64,000 nucleotides of DNA from Lates calcarifer. Its lineage: Eukaryota > Chordata > Actinopteri > Centropomidae. The position numbers were made by a program, and so were the translations under genes. Positions 62,346 to 64,000 of the stretch are shown here, piece after piece. Each line of letters starts with the position of its first letter. Within the stretch, counting starts at the first letter, position 1. The notes below the pieces were generated by a model. It saw nothing but the letters and a program-made list of their open reading frames with translations. It searched no databases and was not told the origin of the DNA. Location of the stretch: NCBI RefSeq assembly GCF_001640805.2, contig NC_066848.1:23050483-23114482 (forward strand). The letters run 5' to 3'.

Positions 62346-63483
62346 ATTAACAGTCAGTGGGGTGATTCCAATAGTGTTTGGAAAGTTGGGTCTGGCCAAG
62401 TCTGTGTGGACAAAGTCATTCTGCCCTACCGCAGTGATGACATGGATGGGCAAACATATGTGTATAAATGTGTGTGTGCGTGTCTCTGTGTGTATGTCTG
62501 TGTGTGTTTGCCTGACCAAAACACAACACATCTCTTTCCAAAATGTGTGTGAGCTCAACACCTCCTGCGGTCCACAGCCAGCATCCTGTGTTATATCCTT
62601 GTTGGCCTGACAACACTGCAGATGTTTCTGTCACTGGGTGGCACCATGGCAACAGCAGTGGTTATAAGTGGGCATTAAATGGTAATGGTTTGATTTCTTT
62701 CTTTTATGACATCATCTTCTCTTTATCATCACTATTAATCATGTTCAGCAAAGACAATGTATGTGGTTTTCTTTTTTTCTGTTGACGAGTTAAGGATGGG
62801 ACGGAGCTGTGAAATTGGTTGATTGTATTGTATTAGAGAAAAAGGACAAAACAAGTTTGTATATGTGTGTGAGCACTCTTGTACTGAAAGCACATGACAG
62901 ACCACCGAAGCTGATCAGTTGGAGTTTGACAGCTCTGATGTTGTTTTGGCATAGCTCAGCCTAGATCGGTCATAGCCCTGGTTTGGCTGCTCTGAAGCTA
63001 AGACTGAAACACACCCACATCCACACACACTGCTATTAACACATTAGGAATGCTTTGTCCGACATAACTCTGTATTTGCTCTCTACTGCAAATTCTAAAA
63101 GTACTATTGCCCTCAAAGAATCCCACAGTGAATTGAAAAATGTACTGTTCAGAACATGTGCGCTACTTTTTGCCAAAAGTCTCCTGCACTTGTGATACTG
63201 CAAAGAGGCAATGATTCACACAAGTATAAATCTCATTGATTTTGGACACAGCTGAAGACAACATAAGCTTTGTAAACTAAAAAGTAGTGCTCTAGGAAAT
63301 TAGGTTGTGATATGTAACACTGCTTTATTGGCACCATGACTCTTTAATTCAATATCACAGAGATATAGAGTTATTTTTGAAAAAGGTTTAATTTCTTTGC
63401 TCACAAAGCAACGACAAAAGTCTAATTAATCTCACAACTCAAATCTAATTAGTCTCATCTTGCTAATTATTATTTAGCAATTA

Positions 63484-63525
63484 CATGATACTTTATTGAT
63501 CCCTGTGGAAGAAAAATAAGGAAAT
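63484..63525 (+). repeat. Fragment of a retroposon end (ACTTTATTGATCCC)
   Basis: ATACTTTATTGATCCCTGTGG matches from memory the 3' end phrase of a common fish retroposon. Only about 40 bases are recognisable. Confidence 0.45.
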
Positions 63526-64000
63526 GCAGATACAAATGAAAACAAAGAAATTTTAGTAAAATATAAAAATATGAGAATGAAAATGTTGTTAGTTTATATT
63601 TCCATGTGTCTTAATATTATGTAGTTCTTTTCCATAATGATTCTGTTACTGTCATTGTTAGTTCAGCTGGCTATCAGGCAAACCTGAGGATAAACCATTA
63701 ACAGCAGGTGGTAGTTTACAGGTAGATATGTTGTTTTGGTTGGTTATATATGAACATATAGAAGATAAATTACAGTAGGCCTTTTTCACACCAGACATTT
63801 AGACTTTTGGCTTATAGTAGGCAAAAACACAGTCAAGACAGTGTGAGGCAGCATGAATAATACCAGGATCCCAAAACTGAAGCAGCTACATGGAATTCAG
63901 CCACCACTGATTTATTATTTAATCCAGTGCCTTTTTTTACAGTGACTTAAATTGTCTTCTGTGAAAAAAGACTGATACAATAAGATGATAGACATTAAAG

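Larger units (their letters stand above)
59588..64000. other. thada: Large thada intron, at least 4.4 kb, running off the window
   Basis: No sequence resembling the next THADA segment (the family has GDYF...LLQSRHRGAFELAY here) was found, so the intron probably extends past the edge. It holds a microsatellite/minisatellite cluster (62276-62345, 62460-62510), a dispersed-repeat trace at 61530-61640, a retroposon trace at about 63484-63525, and a compact G+C-rich block at 60611-60700. Confidence 0.6.

Noticed and set aside
62172..62652. Four overlapping open frames of 78-126 codons on both strands
   Set aside because: Generated by GT/CA repeat tracts (runs of Val/Cys or His/Thr); not protein-like.

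Overview
The window reads as vertebrate, very probably teleost (perch-like) nuclear DNA. It has intron-rich genes with GT-AG splice sites, an A+T-rich non-coding background with many (CA)n/(GT)n microsatellites, and decayed copies of dispersed repeats common in bony fish (Tc1/mariner transposases, small inverted-repeat elements, a retroposon tail of TTGAC repeats, a GATG/GAATG-tailed repeat). There are no bacterial, phage or CRISPR features. All exon calls come from reading splice sites, codon phase and remembered family sequences by eye; nothing was searched.

Layout, left to right. (1) 1-858, minus strand: one open exon carrying six complete tandem EGF-like modules and part of a seventh, running off the left edge. 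(2) 4521-6946, plus strand: a broken copy of epcam with exon 1, then only the 3' end of exon 3, exons 4-6 and a truncated exon 7. (3) 6853-7480: a decayed copy of the EGF exon and its flank. (4) 7.5-13.2 kb: repeat-rich DNA with a Harbinger-like element and retroelement scraps. (5) 13506-15910, plus strand: epcam with all nine coding exons but a one-base frame break in exon 1. (6) 16.3-19.4 kb: the tail-to-tail gap. (7) 19401-46717, minus strand: the complete plekhh2 coding sequence, 29 coding exons and 1,491 codons plus stop, with a probable non-coding first exon near 49.4 kb. (8) 49.4-50.3 kb: a head-to-head promoter interval. (9) 50594-59587, plus strand: the first 20 coding exons of thada (about 1,093 residues, a little over half of the protein). 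No further exon was found before the right edge.

The genes are not a functional pathway. EpCAM is an epithelial adhesion protein, PLEKHH2 an actin/membrane-linked MyTH4-FERM protein, and THADA the large partner subunit of a tRNA ribose-methylating enzyme. Human EPCAM, PLEKHH2 and THADA all lie on chromosome 2p21, so the block looks like conserved synteny.

The most informative structure is the left 16 kb. It fits a tandem duplication of an [EGF exon - epcam] unit whose junction at about 6850 cuts both genes. Divergence is uneven: the 6003-6852 part of the broken epcam is almost identical to 14690-15537, introns included, while the rest of the unit has clearly diverged. That points to recent gene conversion or a second duplication. 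Single-base frame breaks in epcam exon 1 and thada exon 14, in otherwise well-preserved genes, are either assembly errors or real lesions. I found no convincing previously undescribed molecular system.
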